This document shows positions 16,329 to 25,022 of a stretch of DNA of 34,258 bases, one piece after another. The translations under genes and the position numbers were made by a program. Source of the stretch: an uncultured Alphaproteobacteria bacterium (lineage in GTDB: Bacteria > Pseudomonadota > Alphaproteobacteria > UBA11222); assembly GCA_937888955.1 (NCBI GenBank), contig CALAQW010000017.1:1-34258 (forward strand), read 5' to 3'. A model generated the notes under the pieces. That model saw nothing but the letters and a program-made list of their open reading frames with translations, was not told where the DNA came from and did not search any database. How positions within the stretch are numbered: the first letter of the stretch is position 1; every line of letters begins with the position of its first letter.

Positions 16329-18920
16329 TCAGCATGCCAGAATGGCATGGACCTTTTGTTCGAGCTCGCGGGTCCGGTAAGGCTTGTTGATAATCTGCAA
16401 ATTGGTCTGGCCGTCCGCCAATGTCGCGATCTGCTGATCGGGATAACCCGACGTCAGAAGTATCTTGATGCTGCTTTCGCGCTGCGTCGCTTCCTGCGCC
16501 AGTTCTATTCCATTGACCCCGCCGGGCAGGATCACATCGGTGAAGAGCAGGTCGATATTGTTGGCGTTCCGCTCCAATAGCTCAAGCGCTTCGCCGGCTG
16601 TCGTCGCGGCCAGCGTTTCGTATCCCGCCAAAGACAGGATTTCCAGCGTCATGGCGCGCACATGCGGATCGTCTTCAACAACCAGAACCCGCTTTTTTGT
16701 CTGGCAGCCATTGAGTTCAGATTCTTGTTCCTTTGGTTGCTCGATGGGGGCCGCGGTGTCGCGTGGCAGATAGATATGCGCAGTTGTGCCTTCGCCGAGT
16801 TTACTCTCCATTTCGAAGTGACCACCTGATTGTTGCACAAAGCCGGCAACCATACTGAGCCCGAGGCCGCTGCCTTCTCCCACCCCCTTCGTTGTGAAAA
16901 ACGGTTCGACCGCACGCGACAGTGTTTCGGGTGCCATGCCAAAGCCTGTGTCCTGCACCGACAGTTTGACATAGCCGCCAGCTTCGATCTGCTGATGTTC
17001 GATGATATCGTTTTGCTCCAGCAGGACATTATCGGTTTTGAGCGTAAGCCGGCCGCCACGCGGCATGGCATCGCGCGCATTCAAGGCAAGATTGAGTAGC
17101 GCGTTTTCAAGTTGCGTGCGGTCCACATTGCAGTGCCAAAGCTGATCGCGTAGCAGATAGGAGATTTCAATCTGCTCGCCCAATGTGCGCCGTAACATTT
17201 CGGCGATGCCGTCGATGATCTCATTGGCATTGAGCGATTGCGGCGCCAGTGTCTGTTTGCGTGAAAAAGCCAGAAGTCTTTGGGTAAGCGTGGCTGCCCG
17301 GTCGCCCGCCTCCAGCGCGGTATCAACATATCGCAACAAGTTTTCAGGTGACATATCCGGCAGCTTGCCAAGCTTCTCATGCAACAAGTCCAGGTTTCCC
17401 TGTATAATCGCCAGAATATTATTGAAGTCGTGCGCGACACCGCCGGTTAGCTGGCCAACCGCCTCCATCTTCTGGGCTTGTCGCAACTGTTCTTCCGCGT
17501 TGACACGGTCTGTAACATCGACCTGCATCAACACCACGTTTTTCACATTTCCCAATTGATCATTGATGGCGAACGCATGAGGCAGAAGGGCTTTCTTACC
17601 CTTCGCCCGACCATTGGAAAAAAGGCCGATATCATACTCAACCACATCGGCGGGTTTGTATGTCTTGCCGGTAAATATCTCGTTCAGCTGCTCGCCAAGC
17701 AGCTGTGATATCTGCGGATCGCGAAAAATGTTGTAGCTAACCGGTTTTTCGGGATCCATGCCCCAAATGGCATAGGCCGCGCGATTAGCTGATTCAAGTG
17801 TACCGTCCGCACTGAAAATCAAAATGCCGACAGGCGATTCTTCGAACAGCGTTTGAAACTTCTGTTCGCTCTCGCGCAGCGCATCCTGCGCACGCTTGCG
17901 GTCTGTCACATCGCGGATCAACGCCTGGGACCAGATTTCCCCGTCGTCAGTAGGAAAAAGCGAGACATTCATTTCAACTGCGATGGTTTCACCATTTGTC
18001 CGCAGGAAATCAAATTCGTAATTGCGTATTTCCCCCACAACGTCGCGGTTTTTGATCGCCTCACCGGCAATATCTCTTTCTTCGGGTGAAACGAAGTCCA
18101 GCGGGTTTTTGCCGATCACCTGATCGCGTGTTTCAAGGCCGAGCAGTTCGACAAAACGCTGATTTGCATCGCAAATCATACCGGCAGCATCCAGAACGGC
18201 AAATGCGGTTCCCGTCGTTTCGATCAAGGAGCGATAACGGTCTTCCTGCGCCTGCCGCAGTTCGGCTGATTTCTTCTGTTCGGAGATATCGACAACCTCC
18301 GCAACCAGGAATATCGGATTGCCTTTTCCATCCGTCACGGGGTGGAAGTTATAGCTGACGGGGAACTTGCCGGCGGGAGTATGGACAAAAAATTCGCCCG
18401 AAACAGAAAGGCCGGCAATGCCTTTCTGGAAGTCCTCAAACAGCATTTCGGACATTTCATCTTGCGTACCGAACCAGGGCATCGAAAAAATTGGTTTGCC
18501 GATAATTTCTTCAGGGGTTGATTGCGTAACGTCGTAGATCGGCATATTCACGTGCAGAACCGTACCGTCGAGCGCCAGAACCGCGATAAAGGTATCCAGC
18601 CCGTCCAGTACGGTTCGGCTGAAGTTCTGCTCTGTCAATTGAAGGTGATCTGTAATTCTACGTTGCGCCGCCGAAAAATGTGCCGTGTGCGTCACGAAAA
18701 ATGCGCCGCCCGCCGCCGCCAGCAGCAACAGCCCGCCGGCGACGCCATAGCCAGGCAATCGGGAAATGACATACTCAGAAATACCCGCTGCCGTATCCGC
18801 CACACCCCAAGGCCGTGAAAGCATGATATCGCAGCCGATCAATGCGAGAAGCAGGAAAAAGGCAAACGGCATGCTGAAAAACAGCATGCGTAACATTGGC
18901 GGACTGAATGGCCTAGTCAT
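16329..18920 (-). CDS. Membrane hybrid sensor histidine kinase with three PAS domains and a receiver
   Basis: The 863-residue product from the ATG at 18920 has two membrane helices (about 10-33 and 60-77) and three PAS domains (about 98-214, 228-344, 352-472). A HisKA domain carries the phospho-accepting H497 in GGVAHDFNNIL, and a HATPase domain has LNLALNARDAMP, DTGFGM and GEGSGLGLS. A C-terminal receiver (743-859) has D795 in LFTDVILPGG. The first two PAS domains carry extra-domain spacers typical of signal-sensing PAS. The frame stays open 34 codons further upstream to a GTG at 19022; neither start has a strong ribosome binding site. No partner response regulator or phosphotransferase is adjacent, so the pathway is unknown. 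Confidence 0.9.
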   Translation of the reverse strand: MTRPFSPPMLRMLFFSMPFAFFLLLALIGCDIMLSRPWGVADTAAGISEYVISRLPGYGVAGGLLLLAAAGGAFFVTHTAHFSAAQRRITDHLQLTEQNFSRTVLDGLDTFIAVLALDGTVLHVNMPIYDVTQSTPEEIIGKPIFSMPWFGTQDEMSEMLFEDFQKGIAGLSVSGEFFVHTPAGKFPVSYNFHPVTDGKGNPIFLVAEVVDISEQKKSAELRQAQEDRYRSLIETTGTAFAVLDAAGMICDANQRFVELLGLETRDQVIGKNPLDFVSPEERDIAGEAIKNRDVVGEIRNYEFDFLRTNGETIAVEMNVSLFPTDDGEIWSQALIRDVTDRKRAQDALRESEQKFQTLFEESPVGILIFSADGTLESANRAAYAIWGMDPEKPVSYNIFRDPQISQLLGEQLNEIFTGKTYKPADVVEYDIGLFSNGRAKGKKALLPHAFAINDQLGNVKNVVLMQVDVTDRVNAEEQLRQAQKMEAVGQLTGGVAHDFNNILAIIQGNLDLLHEKLGKLPDMSPENLLRYVDTALEAGDRAATLTQRLLAFSRKQTLAPQSLNANEIIDGIAEMLRRTLGEQIEISYLLRDQLWHCNVDRTQLENALLNLALNARDAMPRGGRLTLKTDNVLLEQNDIIEHQQIEAGGYVKLSVQDTGFGMAPETLSRAVEPFFTTKGVGEGSGLGLSMVAGFVQQSGGHFEMESKLGEGTTAHIYLPRDTAAPIEQPKEQESELNGCQTKKRVLVVEDDPHVRAMTLEILSLAGYETLAATTAGEALELLERNANNIDLLFTDVILPGGVNGIELAQEATQRESSIKILLTSGYPDQQIATLADGQTNLQIINKPYRTRELEQKVHAILAC

Positions 18921-19044
18921 GTTCCTGCCGTGCCTTACTTTTCCAAAGCGGGGCAAGCAATGCTGGGAAATCGCATTTCGAGCCATCACCTCTCTGCTAA
19001 TCCGAAGACGGCACGGAGCCACTGATCAGAATTACGTCTACCCA

Positions 19045-19073
19045 ATTATAAGTAGAACGATATCAGGAGTACA
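19045..19073 (-). promoter_or_regulatory. Candidate promoter for the hybrid kinase
   Basis: On the minus strand a perfect -10 TATAAT (19050-19045) lies 125 bp upstream of the chosen kinase start. The -35 region about 17 bp upstream (GTACTC or TGTACT) is poor. The sequence 18921-19097 between the kinase and the SDR gene contains no other gene. Confidence 0.35.
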
Positions 19074-19097
19074 CCGCCTTGCGAAAAAGGTACAGGT

Positions 19098-19823
19098 TCA
19101 GGCTTTAAAGGTGATTAATTCGCCGCTGACTGCGCAGTCAGGCATAAGATAGGGAAGCATGAATGCGGCAACCTGTTCCGGTGTGGGCAACTGCGAAGGG
19201 TCTTCACCGGGCATGGCGGCAGCGCGCATTTCCGTGCGTGTGCCACCTGGATTGAACAGATTGATGCGCAGCGCCGTTGTGCTGTTTTCAGCGGCCCATA
19301 CCTTGACGATCGATTCCAGCGCAGCTTTGCTCATGCTGTAGCCGCCCCAATAGGGTTTCGTCTTTGTTGCGGCGCTTGATGAGACAAAAATCGCCCGTCC
19401 GCCTGGCTTGGCTTGTTTCAGCAGCGGTTCAAGCGAACGGATCAGCCGCCAGTTCGCTGTGACATTGACGGCGAGTAACGCGTCCCAATTCTTCGGTGTG
19501 ATGTGGCTGACCGGCGTGATGGGGCCCAGAATGCCGGCATTTCCCACAAGCATATCGAGCTTGCCCCAGCGATCGTAAATCGACCGACCCAGCCGATCCA
19601 GCGCATCGTGATCGGCCAGATCCAGTGGCACAAGTGTTGCCCCGTCGGGTTGCCCCAGCGCCTTGATCTCGTCATCAAGCTCTTCCAGTGCGCCGCTTGT
19701 CCGGGCAAGCGCGATGATATGCGCCCCCCGCTGTGCCAATTGTATCGCGGTGGCCCGCCCGATACCGCGCGAAGCGCCAGTCACAAGTGCCAGTTGTCCG
19801 GCAAGTTCCGAGGTTACAGCCAT
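19098..19823 (-). CDS. SDR family NAD(P)-dependent oxidoreductase
   Basis: The 241-residue protein is a classical short-chain dehydrogenase/reductase. It has the cofactor motif TGASRGIG at 15-22, NAG at 95-97, the catalytic S150 in FVSSS, and YSMSK with Y162 and K166. The substrate cannot be told from sequence. Its ATG is three bases after the purF stop, and the purF-SDR pair is common in alphaproteobacteria, but a link to purine synthesis is not established. The ribosome binding site is weak, suggesting translation coupled to purF. Confidence 0.92.
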   Translation of the reverse strand: MAVTSELAGQLALVTGASRGIGRATAIQLAQRGAHIIALARTSGALEELDDEIKALGQPDGATLVPLDLADHDALDRLGRSIYDRWGKLDMLVGNAGILGPITPVSHITPKNWDALLAVNVTANWRLIRSLEPLLKQAKPGGRAIFVSSSAATKTKPYWGGYSMSKAALESIVKVWAAENSTTALRINLFNPGGTRTEMRAAAMPGEDPSQLPTPEQVAAFMLPYLMPDCAVSGELITFKA

Positions 19824-19826
19824 TGT

Positions 19827-21299
19827 CTAAAAGCTCTCGGTGAGGAGGGATAGTTGCGTTTCGCGGTTTGTATCGTTGAGATCGGTCAGCGGGGTGGGGT
19901 ATTCGCTGGTAAAGCAGGCATCGCAATATTGCGGCTGTTCGTTATTGCGCTTGCTGTGCCCCATGGCCCGGTATAGCCCGTCGATCGAGATATAGGCCAG
20001 GCTGTCGGCACCGATCTGCTGGCACATCTCCTCAATATTATGTTTGGCCGCCAAGAGCTGATCGCGTTCGGGCGTATCGACGCCATAATAGCAGGAATGG
20101 GTTGTCGGCGGGCAGGCGATCCGCAGATGAACTTCCGTCGCCCCGGCGTCACGCATCATCTGCACAATCTTCACCGATGTCGTGCCACGCACGATACTGT
20201 CATCCACCAGGACGATCCGCTTGCCCGCCACACTATGGCGGTTTGCATTATGCTTCAGCTTGACGCCAAGCTGACGGATATGCTGCCCCGGTTCGATGAA
20301 GGTGCGGCCGACATAATGGTTGCGGATAATGCCCAGTTCAAACGGAATACCGGCTTTCGATGCATATCCGATAGCGGCCGGCGTGCCGGAATCGGGGACT
20401 GGCACCACCAGATCCGCATCGGCAGGCGCTTCCTCGGCCAGCACCTCACCGATATGACGGCGCGCGGCATAGACATTGACACCGTCCACCAGACTGTCAG
20501 GGCGGGCGAAATAGATATATTCAAAAACGCAGAAACGCCGGTGCGCGGGGGGAAAGGGCCAGATCGATTCAATGCCGTCGCGGGTGATGACCACCATTTC
20601 ACCAGGTTCAACATCGCGAACGAATTTCGCGCCGATGATGTCGAGGGCGCAGGTTTCGGATGACAGTACGAAACTTTCACCGATTTTACCCAGAACCAGC
20701 GGCCGGACGCCGAGCGGGTCGCGAACCCCGATCATTTTCTTGTTGGTCAGCGTGACCAGAGAATAAGCGCCCTCGATCTGGCGCAGCGCATCGATCAGGC
20801 GTTCGACCAGCCGCGTCTCACGGCTGATCGCCACGAGATGCACAAGCGTTTCGGTGTCCGATGTGGATTGGAAAATTGCCCCTTGCCGCACAAGGGCGCG
20901 CCGTAACTCAACCGCATTGGTAAGGTTGCCATTATGGGCAACGGCCAACCCGCCCCCCGCCAAATCGGCAAAAAGCGGCTGAACATTACGCAGCACGGTA
21001 TCGCCGGTGGTCGAGTAGCGGTTATGACCGATCGCGGCGAAACCCCGCAGGCGGTTGATCACCGATTCTTCGGAGAAATTGTCGCCGACAAGCCCCATGC
21101 GTCGTTCGGAATTAAAACGCGCACCGTCAAACGATACGATTCCCGCTGCTTCCTGTCCGCGATGCTGTAGGGCGTGCAGGCCCAGCGCGACGAGCTCAGC
21201 CGCGTCTTCATGGCCAAACACACCGAACACGCCGCATTCCTCATGCAGTTTGTCGTCGTCAAACGGGTTCAAGAATTCGGCCGGCAAGGGGGGCTCCAT
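19827..21299 (-). CDS. purF: Amidophosphoribosyltransferase
   Basis: PurF makes phosphoribosylamine from PRPP and glutamine, the first step of purine synthesis. From the ATG at 21299 the protein is 490 residues. The glutaminase nucleophile is C22 in EECGVFG, exposed after propeptide removal as in other class II amidotransferases. IGHNRYSTTG and AHNGNLTN follow. The PRPP-binding loop reads IVLVDDSIVRGTTS. The open frame extends ten codons upstream to a GTG, but AGAGGA eight bases before the ATG decides the start. It follows cvpA by 43 bp and precedes the SDR gene, the common cvpA-purF order. Confidence 0.97.
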   Translation of the reverse strand: MEPPLPAEFLNPFDDDKLHEECGVFGVFGHEDAAELVALGLHALQHRGQEAAGIVSFDGARFNSERRMGLVGDNFSEESVINRLRGFAAIGHNRYSTTGDTVLRNVQPLFADLAGGGLAVAHNGNLTNAVELRRALVRQGAIFQSTSDTETLVHLVAISRETRLVERLIDALRQIEGAYSLVTLTNKKMIGVRDPLGVRPLVLGKIGESFVLSSETCALDIIGAKFVRDVEPGEMVVITRDGIESIWPFPPAHRRFCVFEYIYFARPDSLVDGVNVYAARRHIGEVLAEEAPADADLVVPVPDSGTPAAIGYASKAGIPFELGIIRNHYVGRTFIEPGQHIRQLGVKLKHNANRHSVAGKRIVLVDDSIVRGTTSVKIVQMMRDAGATEVHLRIACPPTTHSCYYGVDTPERDQLLAAKHNIEEMCQQIGADSLAYISIDGLYRAMGHSKRNNEQPQYCDACFTSEYPTPLTDLNDTNRETQLSLLTESF

Positions 21300-21342
21300 G
21301 ACTCGGGTCCTCTGACTTTTCAATTGCACGGTGCGGACAGGT

Positions 21343-21987
21343 TTATTCCGCTGCCTTGTTGGATTCGATCAGCTGATCAAGCGCCCGTCTTTGAGTCGAT
21401 TTATAGCCGGTGCTGGCATCACTGTCAGGTGAAGCGTCACGGCCTGAAACGGGTTTTTTCAATTGCTGCATTGACCTGTCGAAATCGGGGACGTCATTAC
21501 CGCGATTTGGAAGAAGTTCCCTTACCATATCCGCGCCCGCGGCAACAAGCGGCAGCGTGCGGCCATTGGCAACCCATTGCGGATACGGGTCTTTTCCCAG
21601 ATACCATTGTAGCCCGAGAAACAAAACCACGACCAGCACGCCACCGCGCGCGACCCCGAACAGAAATCCCAGCGTATGGTCAAGCGGCCCGACGGGGGAA
21701 TCCTTGACCCCTTTTGATATGGCGTGGCTGAGGAATGACAGGATTACCGCGGTTGCAACGAACAGCACAACCGCCGTAACGATATTGCCGACCCAGGATG
21801 TCTCGACATATTGCCCCACAAGCGGCCGCGCATAGGGATACAGAAACAGCGTTGCGATCGCGGCCCCGATCCAGGCGACAACGGACAGTATTTCGTGGGT
21901 CAATCCCCGTATCAGTGCAAAAATCGCTGAGATGATGACAATCACCGCGACTAGTGCGTCGAATGGATTGATTGGCCAGTCACTCAT
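21343..21987 (-). CDS. cvpA: CvpA family membrane protein
   Basis: This 214-residue inner-membrane protein has about four hydrophobic helices (roughly 8-28, 29-50, 65-90, 105-128) and a charged cytoplasmic C-terminus. It begins MSDWPINPFDALVAVIVI, matching the CvpA/colicin V production family, and precedes purF as in E. coli. Its role in E. coli is loosely tied to colicin V production and envelope homeostasis; here only the family is clear. AGGTGA eight bases before the ATG at 21987 supports that start rather than the GTG at 21999, which overlaps the radA stop. Confidence 0.9.
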   Translation of the reverse strand: MSDWPINPFDALVAVIVIISAIFALIRGLTHEILSVVAWIGAAIATLFLYPYARPLVGQYVETSWVGNIVTAVVLFVATAVILSFLSHAISKGVKDSPVGPLDHTLGFLFGVARGGVLVVVLFLGLQWYLGKDPYPQWVANGRTLPLVAAGADMVRELLPNRGNDVPDFDRSMQQLKKPVSGRDASPDSDASTGYKSTQRRALDQLIESNKAAE

Positions 21988-21995
21988 TTGTTCTG

Positions 21996-23420
21996 TCACC
22001 TGTTATTATTTTCATGCGGGGTGCGTGCATCTTGGCTTTCTGCGGTATGGCCATCTGCCTGGATTAGAAAGCTGTCTACCAGATCATTCAGCATTTCAAC
22101 CTGTTGCAAGGACATTGTGCGTGCCACGGCATTTGTGCCGGCCGGTACGATCGCATGGGTCAAGCCAAGTTTTGTGGCCTCTTTAAGTCGTTTGTCCGAT
22201 TGCGCAACGGTGCGTACTTCGCCAGACAGGCTGATTTCGCCGAAAACGGCTGAATCAAATCGTGCTGCCACGTTGCAGTAGGATGATATGAGCGCGGTGG
22301 CAACCGCAAGGTCGGCCGCTGGCTCGTAAATGCGCAGGCCGCCGGCGACATTCAGATAGACATCGCAACTGCTCAGGCTGAGATTGCAACGGGTGTCGAG
22401 CACCGCAAGCACCATGGCAAGACGGCCCGAATCCCAGCCGACAACGGTTCTGCGTGGCGTGCCCAGGCTTGTCGGTGCGACAAGCGCCTGAATCTCGACG
22501 AGTACGGGGCGCGAACCTTCCATGCCCGCAAACACGACCGAGCCGGAGCTGTTATCCCGCCTGCCGGCCAGAAACAGGGCGGACGGGTTGGCCACCTCCT
22601 CAAGTCCATTGCCTGTCATATCGAAGACGCCGATTTCATCGGTCGGACCAAAGCGGTTTTTCACGCCGCGCAGGATGCGGAAACGATGGCCGCGGTCCCC
22701 TTCGAAGTAAAGCACGGTATCGACCATATGTTCGATGACGCGCGGGCCGGCAATCTGTCCTTCTTTTGTGACATGGCCGACCAGAATGACCGTCCAGCCC
22801 GAGCGTTTGGCAAACCGCACAAGCTCCTGCGTGGTCCCGCGCAGTTGCGATACAGTGCCGGGCGCGGCATCGATTGCATCGGCCATCACGGTCTGGATCG
22901 AATCGATTACCAATATGCCGGGCGGCTGTTTGGTCGGCTTTTCGACGGTGGCCAGAATGTTTCCCAGCCGGGTCTCGATGCCGAGCTCAACGGGGGCGTC
23001 GGCAAGCCCCAGCCGCTTGGCCCGCAATTTGACCTGTGCGCCCGATTCTTCGCCTGAGATGTAAATCGCCCGGACCCCGCGCGCGGCGAGGGCAGCGGTC
23101 GCCTGCAGCAACAGGGTGGATTTGCCGATGCCCGGGTCGCCACCGACAAGCAGGGCCGATCCCGGGACAAGCCCGCCGCCGCAGACCCTGTCGAACTCTG
23201 CGATTCCGCTGATAATGCGTGGCGCCTCGGCCTCCTCGGTCGCCAGCGAGCTTAATGTGATTGCCTGTTTCTTCTTGAGTTGCAGGACAGGGGCGGGGCC
23301 ATCACCCGGCAGGTCTTCGACCAGACTGTTCCATTCGCCGCAGCTGTCGCACCGGCCGGCCCATTTCGACGCTGTCGCGCCGCATGCGGTGCAGGTGAAA
23401 CTTTGTGAAGCGCGCGCCAT
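21996..23420 (-). CDS. radA: DNA repair protein RadA
   Basis: RadA (Sms) is a RecA-like ATPase that helps branch migration of recombination intermediates. The 474-residue protein has the N-terminal zinc finger C10, C13, C24, C27, Walker A GGDPGIGKST at 93-102, VIDSIQT as Walker B, the RadA-specific KNRFGPTDEIGVF, and a Lon-protease-like C-terminal domain (DVYLNVAGGLRIYEPAADLA, FGEISLSGEVR). The C-terminal end after about 455 is poorly conserved. The stop overlaps the region just before cvpA. It lies 40 bp downstream of mlaF. Confidence 0.96.
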   Translation of the reverse strand: MARASQSFTCTACGATASKWAGRCDSCGEWNSLVEDLPGDGPAPVLQLKKKQAITLSSLATEEAEAPRIISGIAEFDRVCGGGLVPGSALLVGGDPGIGKSTLLLQATAALAARGVRAIYISGEESGAQVKLRAKRLGLADAPVELGIETRLGNILATVEKPTKQPPGILVIDSIQTVMADAIDAAPGTVSQLRGTTQELVRFAKRSGWTVILVGHVTKEGQIAGPRVIEHMVDTVLYFEGDRGHRFRILRGVKNRFGPTDEIGVFDMTGNGLEEVANPSALFLAGRRDNSSGSVVFAGMEGSRPVLVEIQALVAPTSLGTPRRTVVGWDSGRLAMVLAVLDTRCNLSLSSCDVYLNVAGGLRIYEPAADLAVATALISSYCNVAARFDSAVFGEISLSGEVRTVAQSDKRLKEATKLGLTHAIVPAGTNAVARTMSLQQVEMLNDLVDSFLIQADGHTAESQDARTPHENNNR

Positions 23421-23459
23421 CAGCGGCCCGGCCAGGTCGCTGATGGCGCGTATGTGACA

Positions 23460-24230
23460 TCATGCGTCAATCTGTATGGGTCCTGCGATTTCACCGTGGA
23501 TGAACTGTTCGATATAGGGGTTGCCGCTGTCATCGATATCTTGTGCGGCGCCGCACCAGATAATCTTGCCCTGATAGATCATTGCGATCTTGTCGGCGAT
23601 TTGTCGTGCGCTCTTCATATCATGGGTGATGGTCAGGGTTGTCGCACCGAGGTCGCGGACACATTCGACAATCAGATCATTGATGATGCCGGCCATGATC
23701 GGATCAAGCCCCGTGGTCGGCTCATCGAAAAAGATGATATCGGGTGTGGTGGCAATGGCACGCGCCAGACCGACCCGTTTTTGCATCCCGCCCGAAAGCT
23801 CGGCGGGGTTCATTTGCGCGATTTCTTCCTCAAGGCCGACCTGCGCCAGCGCCTCATAGGCGCGCGCCCGTGCCTGCTTGCGCGGCATGCCTTTGGACTG
23901 AATGAGCCCGAATGCGACATTCTCCCAAACCGATAGGGAATCGAACAGGGCAGCGCCTTGAAACAGCATCCCGATATCGGCCATCACGGCCTCGCGCTTG
24001 CTGCCTGAAAGCCGGGTCACATCCTGCTGTTTGATCATGATCTGGCCTGCGTCGGGCTGCAGCAGACCAAGGATGCATTTCAGCGTGACGGATTTGCCGG
24101 TGCCCGAGCCGCCGATGATGACAAGCGACTCACCGCGGCCAATCTCCAGATCAATCCCCTTCAGCACGGCATGGGCGCCGAAGCTTTTGGTCAGTCCGCT
24201 CACCGTGATCATGGCCGACCCGGATGTCAT
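23460..24230 (-). CDS. mlaF: MlaF-type ABC transporter ATP-binding protein
   Basis: This 256-residue ATPase has Walker A GGSGTGKS at 40-47, the signature LSGGMQKR, Walker B IIFFDEPTTGLDP and the switch histidine in THDM. The sequence pattern is the MlaF/Ttg2A subfamily, which powers phospholipid movement between outer and inner membranes with MlaE and an MCE protein. It is preceded by mlaE with a seven-base gap and has GAGGGG before its ATG at 24230. No mlaD, mlaC or mlaB follows; radA is next. The complex partners must be encoded elsewhere. Confidence 0.9.
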   Translation of the reverse strand: MTSGSAMITVSGLTKSFGAHAVLKGIDLEIGRGESLVIIGGSGTGKSVTLKCILGLLQPDAGQIMIKQQDVTRLSGSKREAVMADIGMLFQGAALFDSLSVWENVAFGLIQSKGMPRKQARARAYEALAQVGLEEEIAQMNPAELSGGMQKRVGLARAIATTPDIIFFDEPTTGLDPIMAGIINDLIVECVRDLGATTLTITHDMKSARQIADKIAMIYQGKIIWCGAAQDIDDSGNPYIEQFIHGEIAGPIQIDA

Positions 24231-24237
24231 GCGCCCC

Positions 24238-25017
24238 TCACGAGAAGAAGAAATCCGTCAGGATATAGTTAAACAGCAGAATAAGTACCGATGCGGTGAC
24301 GACGGCATTTGTCGTTGCCGCTCCCACGCCTTGCGCGCCACCCCGGCTGTAATAACCGTGATAGCAGCCCATCAGTGCGATGATGAAGCCGAATACCGCA
24401 GCTTTCGTCAGCCCCGACGTCACGTCACCGGTTTCCAGTACATTCACGGTGCTTTCCATATAGACGCCCGCATTCAGCCCAAGCCGTCTTGTGGCCGCAA
24501 GATAACCGCCCATAACGCCGATGATATCGGCAATCAGCACCAGCAGCGGCATTGTCAGTGTGGCGGCGATCAGGCGCGGGGCGATCAGATATTTAAACGG
24601 ATTGGTGGCCAGCGTGGTCAGCGCGTCAATCTGCTCGGTGACGCGCATCGTGCCGATTTCGGCGGCAATCGCGGATGACACCCGGCCCGCGACCATCAGC
24701 GCGGCAAGCACGGGCCCAAGCTCGCGCACCATGGCGATGACGACCACTTGTCCCACAAAGCCTTCGGCATTGAACCGCGAGCCACCGACATAGATCTGCA
24801 AGGCCAGCACGGCGCCTGTGAAGATCGCCGTCAACCCTACGACGGGCAGGGAGAAATAACCGATGCGCAGCATTTGCAACAGGATCGTACGTGGGAAAAA
24901 CGGTGGCGTCACGCAATGGCGCAGGCTGATCGCGGTAAAGCTAGCGAGCTTGCCGGTTGACTGCAGAAACAGCAAAAAGACATGGCCGATCGTGGCCAGA
25001 ACGTTCCAGCGCGCCAT
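24238..25017 (-). CDS. mlaE: MlaE-type ABC transporter permease
   Basis: The 259-residue integral membrane protein (about five hydrophobic helices) has the MlaE/YrbE landmarks VRELGPVLAALMVAGRV and GTMRVTEQIDAL and ends ILLFNYILTDFFFS. It forms the transmembrane part of the lipid-transport complex with MlaF. The frame opens at a GTG at 25029 overlapping the alr stop, but the ATG at 25017 has AGGTG nine bases upstream and follows the alr stop by five bases, so I chose it. The order alr-mlaE-mlaF is typical of alphaproteobacteria. Confidence 0.9.
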   Translation of the reverse strand: MARWNVLATIGHVFLLFLQSTGKLASFTAISLRHCVTPPFFPRTILLQMLRIGYFSLPVVGLTAIFTGAVLALQIYVGGSRFNAEGFVGQVVVIAMVRELGPVLAALMVAGRVSSAIAAEIGTMRVTEQIDALTTLATNPFKYLIAPRLIAATLTMPLLVLIADIIGVMGGYLAATRRLGLNAGVYMESTVNVLETGDVTSGLTKAAVFGFIIALMGCYHGYYSRGGAQGVGAATTNAVVTASVLILLFNYILTDFFFS

Positions 25018-25022
25018 CGGCG

